NCBI GenBank assembly: GCA_003171295.1
Contig: PMYF01000405.1
Location: 9,496 to 14,656, forward strand
Source: Acidobacteriota bacterium
GTDB lineage: Bacteria > Acidobacteriota > Terriglobia > UBA7540
DNA length: 5,161 bases
Direction of reading: 5' to 3'
In this document: in pieces, positions 1 through 5,161 of the stretch
Layout: each line of letters opens with the position of its first letter
Position numbering within the stretch: the first letter of the stretch is position 1
The notes under the pieces: model-generated
The model's database searches: none
The model's input: the letters and a program-made list of their open reading frames with translations, nothing else
What the model was told of the DNA's origin: nothing
Position numbers and translations under genes: made by a program

Positions 1-197
1 CGCAAGTGCATGAAATAGGAAATGATAAGGGAGGCCTTGATCACGGACAGGCTCATCAGGATCGCCAGCATGGTTTTCAAATTCAACTGCTGGTAAGCGA
101 GGAGCACCTCGAACGCGGTAAGGGCCAGCAAATAGCCCCATACATAGAAGAAGATCCGTTTCCCCTGCACGTGCTCCCCAGTTTGATTTGTGGCCAT
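1..197 (-). CDS. Cytochrome c oxidase subunit IV (prokaryotic COX4 family), 3' part outside window
   Basis: The frame opens with ATG at 197-195 and stays open for 65 codons to the window edge, so the C-terminus is missing. The protein begins MATNQTGEHVQGKRIFFYVW and has two predicted membrane helices, at about residues 14-34 and 39-61. The second ends in ISYFMHL, the MHL signature typical of the small bacterial cytochrome oxidase subunit IV (about 90-110 residues). The family sits in the inner membrane beside subunits I-III and is thought to help assembly or stability; it is not catalytic. It lies 88 bases after the second subunit III gene in the same direction, as expected for the last structural gene of the operon. 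The ribosome-binding site is weak (GCGAG six bases before ATG), so translation may depend on the operon mRNA. The family call rests on size, topology, the MHL motif and context. Confidence 0.85.
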   Translation of the reverse strand, partial: MATNQTGEHVQGKRIFFYVWGYLLALTAFEVLLAYQQLNLKTMLAILMSLSVIKASLIISYFMHL

Positions 198-249
198 CGG
201 TTCACTCGCCTTCGCTGCAAGATTGTTGCTGCCTCGACTGCACTGCCGG

Positions 250-267
250 TCGCGGGGCCGCCCGCGA
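250..267 (-). other. Intercistronic hairpin between second subunit III and subunit IV genes
   Basis: A perfect 7-bp stem (TCGCGGG at 250-256 with CCCGCGA at 261-267) closes a four-base loop in the 88-base gap between the two genes. No T-run follows it in the direction of transcription, so it does not look like an intrinsic terminator. It could stabilise or mark a processing end of the upstream mRNA and lower expression of subunit IV, but that role is inferred. Confidence 0.4.
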
Positions 268-285
268 GGCGCTGCCCAGGAATGC

Positions 286-933
286 CTAAACGAACTTCGC
301 CGACATGAGATAGACCAAGGGAAAGATGAACATCCAGACCAAGTCAACGAAGTGCCAATACAACCCGCTGACTTCTACATCCTCGGAGGTGAACTTGGAG
401 CGGTGAATGCCCAGGGCAATTATGCCCAAGTAAATCACGCCCACGGTCACGTGCGTCATATGCAGGCCCGTCAGGCCGAAGAAGGTGGCTCCAAACAGCG
501 GCGGACCCCAGGGGTTCCGGAAGAGCCGCACGCCTTCTTCAATCAACCCCAACCACTCCCGGATATGCAGCACGTCAAACACGATACCACCGAGCATGGT
601 GGCGAGAATCCATTTCACTGTCTGCGACCGCTCACCCAACTTGGCAGCCCGGACCGCCAACACCATGCTGACGCTGCTCGAGAGCAGCACAAAGGTCATC
701 ACCGTGGCGTTCGCAATGCTGGAGGCGCCGAAAGGCCGCGGCCACAGGGGACTACCCACGCGCACGTAGCTGTAAGCCATCAATAGGGCCGCAAACGTAA
801 TCGCGTCGGAAACGATGAAGAGCCACATGCCGAGTTTCTTCGAGCCTATGGCGTAGGGCGAGCCCCCGCCATTCCAAACGGACTCCCCAGTTATGGCTCC
901 GTGCGTATTACTCACCGCCTCATGACTTGCCAT
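286..933 (-). CDS. coxC: Cytochrome c oxidase subunit III, second paralog (CoxP-like)
   Basis: This 215-residue integral membrane protein belongs to the heme-copper oxidase subunit III family. It binds subunit I and helps keep proton uptake into the D-channel efficient. Five hydrophobic segments lie at about residues 34-55, 72-95, 106-125, 145-173 and 188-211, the short five-helix form lacking the first two helices of the seven-helix mitochondrial type. Family motifs are GMWLFIVSD (35-43), FGLTGLHMTHVTVGV and the terminal SGLYWHFVDLVWMFIFPLVY. The residue matching the DCCD-reactive Glu (bovine E90) is Asp43, as in quinol-oxidase CyoC proteins. The ATG at 933 lies one base after the TAA of the preceding subunit III gene, with GCGAGG at 946-941 as ribosome-binding site inside that gene, so the two are probably translationally coupled. 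In the coxMNOP arrangement this would be coxP. The family is certain; which paralog does the classical job is not. Confidence 0.95.
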   Translation of the reverse strand: MASHEAVSNTHGAITGESVWNGGGSPYAIGSKKLGMWLFIVSDAITFAALLMAYSYVRVGSPLWPRPFGASSIANATVMTFVLLSSSVSMVLAVRAAKLGERSQTVKWILATMLGGIVFDVLHIREWLGLIEEGVRLFRNPWGPPLFGATFFGLTGLHMTHVTVGVIYLGIIALGIHRSKFTSEDVEVSGLYWHFVDLVWMFIFPLVYLMSAKFV

Positions 934-934
934 C

Positions 935-1600
935 TTATAGCCTCGCCATCAACAGAAATAGGATGTAAACCCAGAGGGCGTCCATAAAGTGCCAATAAAT
1001 CGCGGTGACCTCCACGCTGGTGCGGCGGCGAGGGTCCAGCAGAAGTCTTCGCGCCCGAAGCACGAGATAGGAAAGCGCAGCAATTCCACCGAGCAGGTGA
1101 ATGGCGTGCGCCGCCGTCAGCACATAGAAGAATGAACTGCTGGGGTTGGTCGCCAAATACACGCCCCGGGCCGCCAGCTCACGCCATGCCTGCAATTGGC
1201 CGGCCACGAAGCCCAGCCCAAGGCCCAAGGTCAGGCACAACCAAAGGACGAACTGCTTCGCTGCCTCCCGGGCAAGAGACCTTCTGGAAAGCTCCAGGGT
1301 CAGGCTGCTTCCCAGTAGGAGGATCGTGTTCAAGTAGATGATGCCCGGGAGACGTGTGGAAACCCAATCGCTGGAGATTCCTTCGCGGACAACCATCGCG
1401 CTTGTAAAAGCTGCAAACAGCATGACGATGGCGGCCAGTCCCATCCACATGCCAGTGCGATACACCCGGGCCGGAAGTTCGCGCCCGCGCGCGCCGGACC
1501 CGTGACATCCGGATCCGCCGTGGGATCCGTGATCATCGTGCCCAGAGCCGCCACCCGCGAACGACCTCACGGATTTGGGCGAAGCCAGGGTTGTCGCCAT
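935..1600 (-). CDS. coxC: Cytochrome c oxidase subunit III, first paralog (CoxO-like) with His/Gly-rich N-terminus
   Basis: This 221-residue membrane protein is a second member of the subunit III family. An in-frame TTG lies five codons upstream at 1615, but the ATG at 1600 is preferred because GGTGAG (1613-1608) sits seven bases before it. Hydrophobic segments lie at about 49-70, 82-102, 112-133, 152-180 and 191-219. Family motifs are YRTGMWMGLA, AAHAIHLLGGIAAL and the C-terminal AIYWHFMDALWVYILFLL. The position of the conserved DCCD-reactive Glu is Ile58, with no acidic residue close by in that helix. Residues 16-36 form a Gly/Ser/His stretch with H21, H24, H27, H33, C32, D22 and D23, a possible metal-binding or flexible tail. 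It starts 64 bases after subunit I and ends one base before the second subunit III gene. In the coxMNOP arrangement it would be coxO. Confident for the family; its specific role is inferred to be structural. Confidence 0.93.
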   Translation of the reverse strand: MATTLASPKSVRSFAGGGSGHDDHGSHGGSGCHGSGARGRELPARVYRTGMWMGLAAIVMLFAAFTSAMVVREGISSDWVSTRLPGIIYLNTILLLGSSLTLELSRRSLAREAAKQFVLWLCLTLGLGLGFVAGQLQAWRELAARGVYLATNPSSSFFYVLTAAHAIHLLGGIAALSYLVLRARRLLLDPRRRTSVEVTAIYWHFMDALWVYILFLLMARL

Positions 1601-1607
1601 AAGATCT

Positions 1608-1613
1608 CTCACC
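1608..1613 (-). promoter_or_regulatory. Ribosome-binding site fixing the start of the first subunit III gene
   Basis: GGTGAG lies seven bases before the ATG at 1600 and overlaps the alternative TTG/GTG codons at 1615-1610, which themselves have no better upstream site. This supports the ATG start. Confidence 0.55.
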
Positions 1614-1649
1614 AACCTCGAATGGGCTGCACCAAGCGGGCAGATCTGG

Positions 1650-1664
1650 AACCGCCCCGCGGTT
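1650..1664 (-). other. Hairpin directly after the subunit I stop codon
   Basis: AACCGC (1650-1655) and GCGGTT (1659-1664) form a perfect 6-bp stem with a three-base loop. The stem touches the TAA of subunit I (1667-1665). No T-run follows on the coding strand, so strong intrinsic termination is unlikely. It could act as a 3'-end stabiliser or partial attenuator between the catalytic core and subunit III genes; that function is inferred. Confidence 0.45.
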
Positions 1665-3440
1665 TTATGGCGCGCCCACCTTCTCTACGGAATCCTGCAT
1701 GATGTAGTCCTGCGCGGCGCCGGGCACGCCGAACTCGTAGGCGCCGTGGTAAACCACAGGATGTTTTCCACCGAAATTATCGAAGGGTGGCGGAGAGGGC
1801 ACGGTCCATTCCAGGGTCGTGGCTTCCCAAGGATTCTGGGCCGCCTTCTCACCTTTGAACATGCTCCAGAATAGATTGAACATGAAGATCAGTTGAGCGG
1901 CGCCGGTCACAAAAGCCGCGATCGACATGAACTTGTGCAGGGGAATCAGAGGAATCAGGAAGTTGTCGATGAAGGACGAGTAGCGGCGGACGTTGCCTTC
2001 CATGCCCAGAAAATGCATCGGCATGAAGATGCAGTAGGCGCCGATGAAAGTGAACCAGAAGTGGACTTTGCCCCAGAACTCGTTCAGCATGCGGCCGAAC
2101 ATCTTGGGAAACCAGAAGTAGGTCCCGCCGAACATCCCAAAAATGGCCGCCACTCCCATCACCAGGTGGAAGTGACCCACCACGAAGTAAGTCGCGTGCA
2201 GGTAAACATCCACGGGCGGCTGCGCCAGGAAGAGACCACTCAGGCCGCCACTGACAAAAAGCGAAACGAAGCCTATGGCGAACAGCATCGCGGTGGTAAA
2301 GCGGATTCTTCCGCCCCAAAGCGTTCCCAGCCAGTTGAACGTCTTGATGGCGGACGGCACCCCGATCGCCATGGTCAGCACGGAAAACGCGAAGCCTGAG
2401 TAGGGGCTCATACCGCTCACGAACATGTGGTGTCCCCAAACCATGAAGCCGAAAAACCCGATCGCCATCATGGCCATGACCATGGCGCGGTAACCGAAAA
2501 TCGGCTTGCGCGCAAAAGTCGAAAGCACGTGAGAGGTCAGACCCATTCCGGGGAGGATGGCAATGTAGACCTCCGGATGACCGAAAAACCAGAAAAGGTG
2601 CTGCCACAGAAGCGGAGAGCCTCCCGAGTGGTTGGCGATGATTTTATCGCTCACAATAAGGCCGCCCGGAATGAAGAAACTTGTCCCACCGACACGATCC
2701 AGCAGCAACAGGACGCCGGCCGCCAACAAGACCGCGAAGGAGAGCAGCGCGAGCACGGCGGTAAGGAGCCACGACCAGCAGGTGAGAGGCATGCGGCCGA
2801 GCGACATCCCGCGCGCCCGCAGGTCCAGAGTTGTAGTGATGAAATTCAGGGCCCCCAGCAGCGAGCCCACACAGAAAATCGCGATGGAGACAATCCAGAG
2901 CGTTTGCCCCAGGGCCAGGCCCGGCCCGGCGGCTGAACCCACGGCGCTCAATGGCGGGTACGCGGTCCACCCGGAAATCGGAGGGCCGTCGCCGATGAAA
3001 AAAGTCGCCAGCAGCACAACCATGCCCACAAATGTCACCCAAAAGGAGAGCATGTTGAGCGTTGGAAATGCCATGTCCTCGGCGCCGATTTGAATCGGAA
3101 GGAAGTAGTTGCCAAAACCGCCTTGCGGCGCCGTCGTGAGGACAAAGAACACCATCAGTGTCCCGTGCAGCGTCAGGAGCGAGAGATAGTACTCGGGCGT
3201 CATCACCCCGCCCGGAGCACCCGCAGGAGAAAGCCTGTCCAGCAGGGGGATGTGGGCGTCCGGCCAAACCAGGTGCAATCGCATCAGGATGGACAGGAGC
3301 GTTCCCACGAAAACCGAGAACAATGCCAGGAAGTAGTACTGCTTGCCGATCACTTTATGATCGAGGCTGAAAATGTACTTCCGGATGAACCCGGTCGGGG
3401 CTGCGTGAGCGTGAACCGCTTCTGCGTGCGCTTCCGCCAT
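1665..3440 (-). CDS. coxA: Cytochrome c oxidase subunit I (catalytic, A1-type)
   Basis: This 591-residue, 12-helix protein carries heme a and the heme a3/CuB centre where O2 is reduced and protons are pumped across the inner membrane. Numbering runs about 4 above Rhodobacter sphaeroides in the core. Heme a ligands are H92 and H425 and the heme a3 ligand is H423. CuB ligands are H288, H337 and H338, with Y292 in place for the His-Tyr crosslink (GHPEVY). D-channel residues N111, D122 and N129 lead to E290; K366 marks the K-channel; R485 and R486 match the heme-propionate arginines. The E290 motif assigns it to class A1. The C-terminus has the typical NPWEATTLEWTVPSPPP. The ATG at 3440 is chosen because GGAGAGA precedes it and the homologous region begins just after; an in-frame upstream start at 3509 would overlap subunit II. 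The N-terminus is His-rich (H5, H10, H12). Oddities: A416 replaces the Mg/Mn ligand Asp (R. sphaeroides D412), and T127 replaces the usual Arg in AFPRLN. Confidence 0.98.
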   Translation of the reverse strand: MAEAHAEAVHAHAAPTGFIRKYIFSLDHKVIGKQYYFLALFSVFVGTLLSILMRLHLVWPDAHIPLLDRLSPAGAPGGVMTPEYYLSLLTLHGTLMVFFVLTTAPQGGFGNYFLPIQIGAEDMAFPTLNMLSFWVTFVGMVVLLATFFIGDGPPISGWTAYPPLSAVGSAAGPGLALGQTLWIVSIAIFCVGSLLGALNFITTTLDLRARGMSLGRMPLTCWSWLLTAVLALLSFAVLLAAGVLLLLDRVGGTSFFIPGGLIVSDKIIANHSGGSPLLWQHLFWFFGHPEVYIAILPGMGLTSHVLSTFARKPIFGYRAMVMAMMAIGFFGFMVWGHHMFVSGMSPYSGFAFSVLTMAIGVPSAIKTFNWLGTLWGGRIRFTTAMLFAIGFVSLFVSGGLSGLFLAQPPVDVYLHATYFVVGHFHLVMGVAAIFGMFGGTYFWFPKMFGRMLNEFWGKVHFWFTFIGAYCIFMPMHFLGMEGNVRRYSSFIDNFLIPLIPLHKFMSIAAFVTGAAQLIFMFNLFWSMFKGEKAAQNPWEATTLEWTVPSPPPFDNFGGKHPVVYHGAYEFGVPGAAQDYIMQDSVEKVGAP

Positions 3441-3445
3441 ATCAA

Positions 3446-3452
3446 TCTCTCC
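3446..3452 (-). promoter_or_regulatory. Ribosome-binding site fixing the subunit I start
   Basis: GGAGAGA ends five bases before the ATG at 3440 (GGAG core eight bases before it). It lies in the 31-base gap after the subunit II stop, and decides for this start over the longer open frame that reaches back to 3509 into subunit II. Confidence 0.7.
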
Positions 3453-3471
3453 GCCTTCTGGAATTCTGAAG

Positions 3472-4290
3472 CTACTGTCCGGAAGCCTGCGCCTGCAACC
3501 ACTTGTCAAAGTCCTCCTGGGTCATCACCTGCAGGAACGCACGCATCTTGTAATGCCCCAGGCCACACAACTGCGTACAAACGATCTCGTACCTGCCGCC
3601 GTTGTGTTTAAGCGCCTCGTCAGTCACCGTGAAATGAACGGGCACTGCAAGGCCCGGCAGCATATCTTGTTGGAGCCGGAGTTCGCGAACGTAGAACGAG
3701 TGGCCAACATCCTTGGCACGAAGGATCAGTTCAATCTCACGGTTCACGGGTACGCCCAACGTCGCCGCGACGATATCGTCCTTCGCTGTCGCGTCATGTT
3801 CCCGGTCGAGGCCGAAGAAATTCCCGGTTGCGTCATCAACCTTGTCCAGGTGAATCGGGCCGAACTGGGCGTCCGCTCCCGGGTAACGGAAGTAATACGC
3901 AAATTGCTGGCCTTGCACTTCGACTTGCAGAGCACCCGGGGCCGCTCCGGTAAAGTGCATGTTGGCCCAGACCCGGTAACCCATGAGGTTGAGGCCTGTA
4001 AACACGATCGCGGCCGCCAGGGTCCACGTCACTTCCAGGCGGTTGTTGCCGTGCGAATAAACCACGGGTCGCTTATCCCGGCGGTCACGGTATTTGAGCA
4101 CCACGTAAGCAAGCCCAAGCTGGGCAAGGACAAAAATCACGCCGCAGATGAGCAGCGTCAGCTTGAACTGATGATCCACGGCGGCACCGTGTGTCGAGAT
4201 GCTCACAGGAAGCCACCAGATGTGCGCCCAGAAGACGTACACCGACACGAGAGTAATCAGCGCCACGGCCACCGCGATCGCGAGTGCCAT
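3472..4290 (-). CDS. coxB: Cytochrome c oxidase subunit II (CuA protein)
   Basis: This 272-residue protein accepts electrons from cytochrome c at a binuclear CuA site and passes them to heme a of subunit I. An N-terminal hydrophobic segment (3-28) is followed by membrane helices at about 43-65 and 89-108, then a periplasmic cupredoxin domain from about 120. The N-terminal segment could be an uncleaved anchor or a signal sequence; there is no lipobox Cys near it. CuA ligands are H197, C238, C242, H246 and M249 in CTQLCGLGHYKM. Q240 replaces the usual Glu, whose backbone binds Cu and whose side chain binds Mg. E86 in LEVTWT matches the K-channel entrance Glu. The aromatic patch reads GQQFAYYFRYPG, with F130 where cytochrome c oxidases usually have the electron-entry Trp. 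No C-terminal heme c domain is present, so it is not a caa3 fusion. AGGAG (4305-4301) lies ten bases before the ATG. It is the first gene of the oxidase operon. Confidence 0.97.
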   Translation of the reverse strand: MALAIAVAVALITLVSVYVFWAHIWWLPVSISTHGAAVDHQFKLTLLICGVIFVLAQLGLAYVVLKYRDRRDKRPVVYSHGNNRLEVTWTLAAAIVFTGLNLMGYRVWANMHFTGAAPGALQVEVQGQQFAYYFRYPGADAQFGPIHLDKVDDATGNFFGLDREHDATAKDDIVAATLGVPVNREIELILRAKDVGHSFYVRELRLQQDMLPGLAVPVHFTVTDEALKHNGGRYEIVCTQLCGLGHYKMRAFLQVMTQEDFDKWLQAQASGQ

Positions 4291-4353
4291 AAACTCTTTG
4301 CTCCTGTCTTGAGTACTCTGCTTTAAGCCCTGAGTCGTCTAACCCGGCCCTGC

Positions 4354-4382
4354 AATATCGTAATTTCTTGTTTTCTTGGCAA
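4354..4382 (-). promoter_or_regulatory. Sigma-70-like promoter candidate for the oxidase operon
   Basis: TTGCCA (4382-4377, five of six matches to TTGACA) and GATATT (4359-4354, four of six matches to TATAAT) are separated by exactly 17 bases of A-rich spacer. Initiation would fall near 4347, giving a leader of about 57 bases before the coxB ATG. It is the only AT-rich stretch in the gap and lies between the GC-rich doublet at 4401-4450 and the first oxidase gene. It is predicted from sequence only. Confidence 0.4.
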
Positions 4383-4400
4383 ACATTCTTCGTCGTGTGT

Positions 4401-4450
4401 GTGGGGGCGCCCCTTGGGGCGGCCTAGGCCGGGGCAAGCCCCGGCCTTAC
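4401..4450. repeat. REPIN-like doublet: two inverted 24-base GC-rich palindromic arms around TA
   Basis: Arm 1 (4401-4424) and arm 2 (4427-4450, read on the minus strand) both begin GT, end CGGCC and share CTTG at their centre; they match at 16 of 24 positions. Six of the eight differences are a CCC/GGG versus GGG/CCC swap on the two sides of each arm's own stem, so pairing is kept. Arm 2 alone is a 9-bp perfect inverted repeat (GGCCGGGGC/GCCCCGGCC). Arm 1 pairs as CGCCCC/GGGGCG plus GG/CC with one G-G mismatch. The GT-rich heads and inverted paired layout resemble REP doublets (REPINs) mobilised by RAYT transposases. No transposase is in the window. Transcribed structure could also end or protect the upstream mRNA, as there is no T-run. 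Confidence 0.6.
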
Positions 4451-4495
4451 AAGACCCCGCGTCATGGATGGTTGCGGGCATAGCGCGCCTTCGCC

Positions 4496-5161
4496 CTACG
4501 ACGATTTGAAAACAAAGTCGGCCGTCTTGGCTTCCTTGGCGCCGACCGTCACCTTCTGCTCCTGCGTTTGGCCCGCTCCGCCGCCGATGGCCGTCCAGGC
4601 CTCAATCGTGTAATCGCCAGGGGGAAGGCCCTTGATGCTGAATTTGCCATCGCTGCCCGTAACCGTGAAAAACGGGCTCTTGGTAACGCCAACATAGGTA
4701 CGCATCCAGGGATGCTGGTTGCACTTTACCGGGACCATGATCTCCGGCCGGGCGAATTTCTTCTCAATCGGCGCGGCGCCTCCCATTTGTGACATATTCC
4801 ATTCCTGGTTGTCCTTCGGCATGGGGTGAATGTTATGCGTGGTAGGGTCGCTGGATACGACCTTAAGAGTCTGGCCAACCATGATCCCCAGTACATGCGG
4901 CTGATACATGCACCCATTCTGATCGAGGACGACCGGCTCCGTCGGGGTTGCAAACGTGTATTTTTCCGCTCCTGACTTTACATAGACAAAAACGTTCGGC
5001 AAAGTGCCGTCCGCGTTGACCTGGTTATCCTCGGCAAAAACCGGGCCGCTGTGTTTCTGAACGCAAACCGGGTCCTGATCCATCATGATCCGCTGGGGCT
5101 TCGGCTTGGTGCCCTCGAAAGTGACTTTGCCGGCCACGTCGCCCACCGTCGATTGGTCGAT
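4496..5161 (-). CDS. Predicted exported copper protein: cupredoxin-like domain plus carboxypeptidase-regulatory-like domain, 5' part outside window
   Basis: The frame is open from the window edge for 221 residues to TAG at 4498-4496. The GTG at 5146 is not taken as the start because the frame continues beyond it and the beta-sandwich already begins there; a signal peptide probably lies outside. Counting from the first residue in the window, residues 9-160 look like a cupredoxin fold. It has GCMYQPHV (83-90), THNIHP with H109 and H112, and CNQHPWM giving C147, H150 and M153. This is a type 1 copper ligand set of one His, then Cys-x2-His-x2-Met. C33 and C84 could form a disulfide. Residues 164-219 (DGKFSIKGLPPGDYTIEAW) look like a carboxypeptidase-regulatory-like beta-sandwich. 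Such proteins occur near respiratory gene clusters in soil bacteria. An extracytoplasmic electron-transfer or copper-handling role beside the oxidase is inferred. It is separated from coxB by 205 bases with a promoter candidate, so it may be transcribed separately. Confidence 0.75.
   Translation of the reverse strand: MDQSTVGDVAGKVTFEGTKPKPQRIMMDQDPVCVQKHSGPVFAEDNQVNADGTLPNVFVYVKSGAEKYTFATPTEPVVLDQNGCMYQPHVLGIMVGQTLKVVSSDPTTHNIHPMPKDNQEWNMSQMGGAAPIEKKFARPEIMVPVKCNQHPWMRTYVGVTKSPFFTVTGSDGKFSIKGLPPGDYTIEAWTAIGGGAGQTQEQKVTVGAKEAKTADFVFKSS

Noticed and set aside
190..786. A 198-codon plus-strand frame opposite the second subunit III gene
   Set aside because: Its composition (Gln, His, Arg, Pro) is that of an antisense shadow, and the minus-strand frame has strong family motifs.
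1602..1647. Two AGATCT sites (1602-1607 and 1642-1647) as a paired operator
   Set aside because: They are six-base palindromes 40 bases apart with different flanks, lying inside an operon; chance is sufficient.
1849..2607. A 252-codon minus-strand frame inside subunit I
   Set aside because: It is an out-of-frame reading of subunit I with low-complexity Arg/His/Asp content and no membrane segments.
3441..3509. Longer N-terminus for subunit I starting at 3509
   Set aside because: The extra 23 residues overlap the end of subunit II and look unlike any oxidase N-terminus, while the ATG at 3440 has a good ribosome-binding site.
3472..4290. caa3-type oxidase with a heme c domain fused to subunit II
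   Set aside because: There is no CxxCH heme motif after the CuA domain; the protein ends about 23 residues after the last copper ligand.
3553..4326. A 257-codon open frame on the plus strand opposite subunit II
   Set aside because: It is rich in Arg, His, Gln and Val with no recognisable domain, and lies wholly opposite a gene with clear CuA motifs. Long antisense frames are expected in GC-rich coding DNA.
4404..4446. Intrinsic terminator for the cupredoxin gene at the GC-rich palindromes
   Set aside because: The stems are strong, but the bases that follow on the minus strand are an ACAC run, not a T-run, so a repeat element is the better reading; a Rho-type or processing role remains possible.
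5144..5146. GTG at 5146 as the start of the cupredoxin gene
   Set aside because: The frame stays open to the window edge, there is no room for a signal peptide after it, and no clear ribosome-binding site precedes it.

Overview
The window carries one co-directional block of respiratory genes, all on the minus strand, so gene order is read from high to low coordinates. It encodes an aa3/caa3-like, A-type heme-copper cytochrome c oxidase in the order subunit II (4290-3472), subunit I (3440-1665), a first subunit III (1600-935), a second subunit III (933-286) and the start of a small subunit IV (197 to the window edge). Upstream, a secreted-type copper-binding protein gene (5161-4496) enters the window without its start. 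The II-I-III-III order resembles the coxMNOP arrangement described in Bradyrhizobium japonicum and is common in Acidobacteriota and related soil bacteria.

The organism cannot be named from the sequence. GC content is high, genes are tightly packed, and the subunit I subtype (GGFGNYFLPIQIGAEDMAFP, VVGHFHLVMGVAAIFG) together with the neighbouring GCxYxPHV-type cupredoxin fits an uncultured Acidobacteriota-like soil bacterium. This is inference with moderate to low confidence.

Layout from right to left: (a) 5161-4496, cupredoxin plus carboxypeptidase-regulatory-like domain protein; (b) 4495-4291, a 205-base gap holding a REPIN-like doublet of two inverted 24-base arms (4401-4450), a sigma-70-like promoter candidate (4354-4382) and the coxB leader; (c) 4290-1, the oxidase operon with short gaps of 31, 64, 1 and 88 bases. 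Small perfect hairpins lie directly after the subunit I stop and between the second subunit III gene and the subunit IV gene.

Subunits I and II form the catalytic core. Electrons from cytochrome c enter CuA in subunit II and pass to heme a and the heme a3/CuB centre in subunit I, where O2 is reduced and protons are pumped. The D-channel, K-channel, E286-type glutamate, CuB and heme ligands are all present. The surprises are in accessory positions. The structural Mg/Mn site has lost its Asp in subunit I (A416) and has Gln for Glu in subunit II (Q240). The Trp that receives electrons from cytochrome c is Phe (F130). The two subunit III paralogs carry Ile and Asp where the classical DCCD-reactive Glu sits. 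No wholly new system is evident; the most distinctive items are these coordinated substitutions and the REPIN-like doublet.
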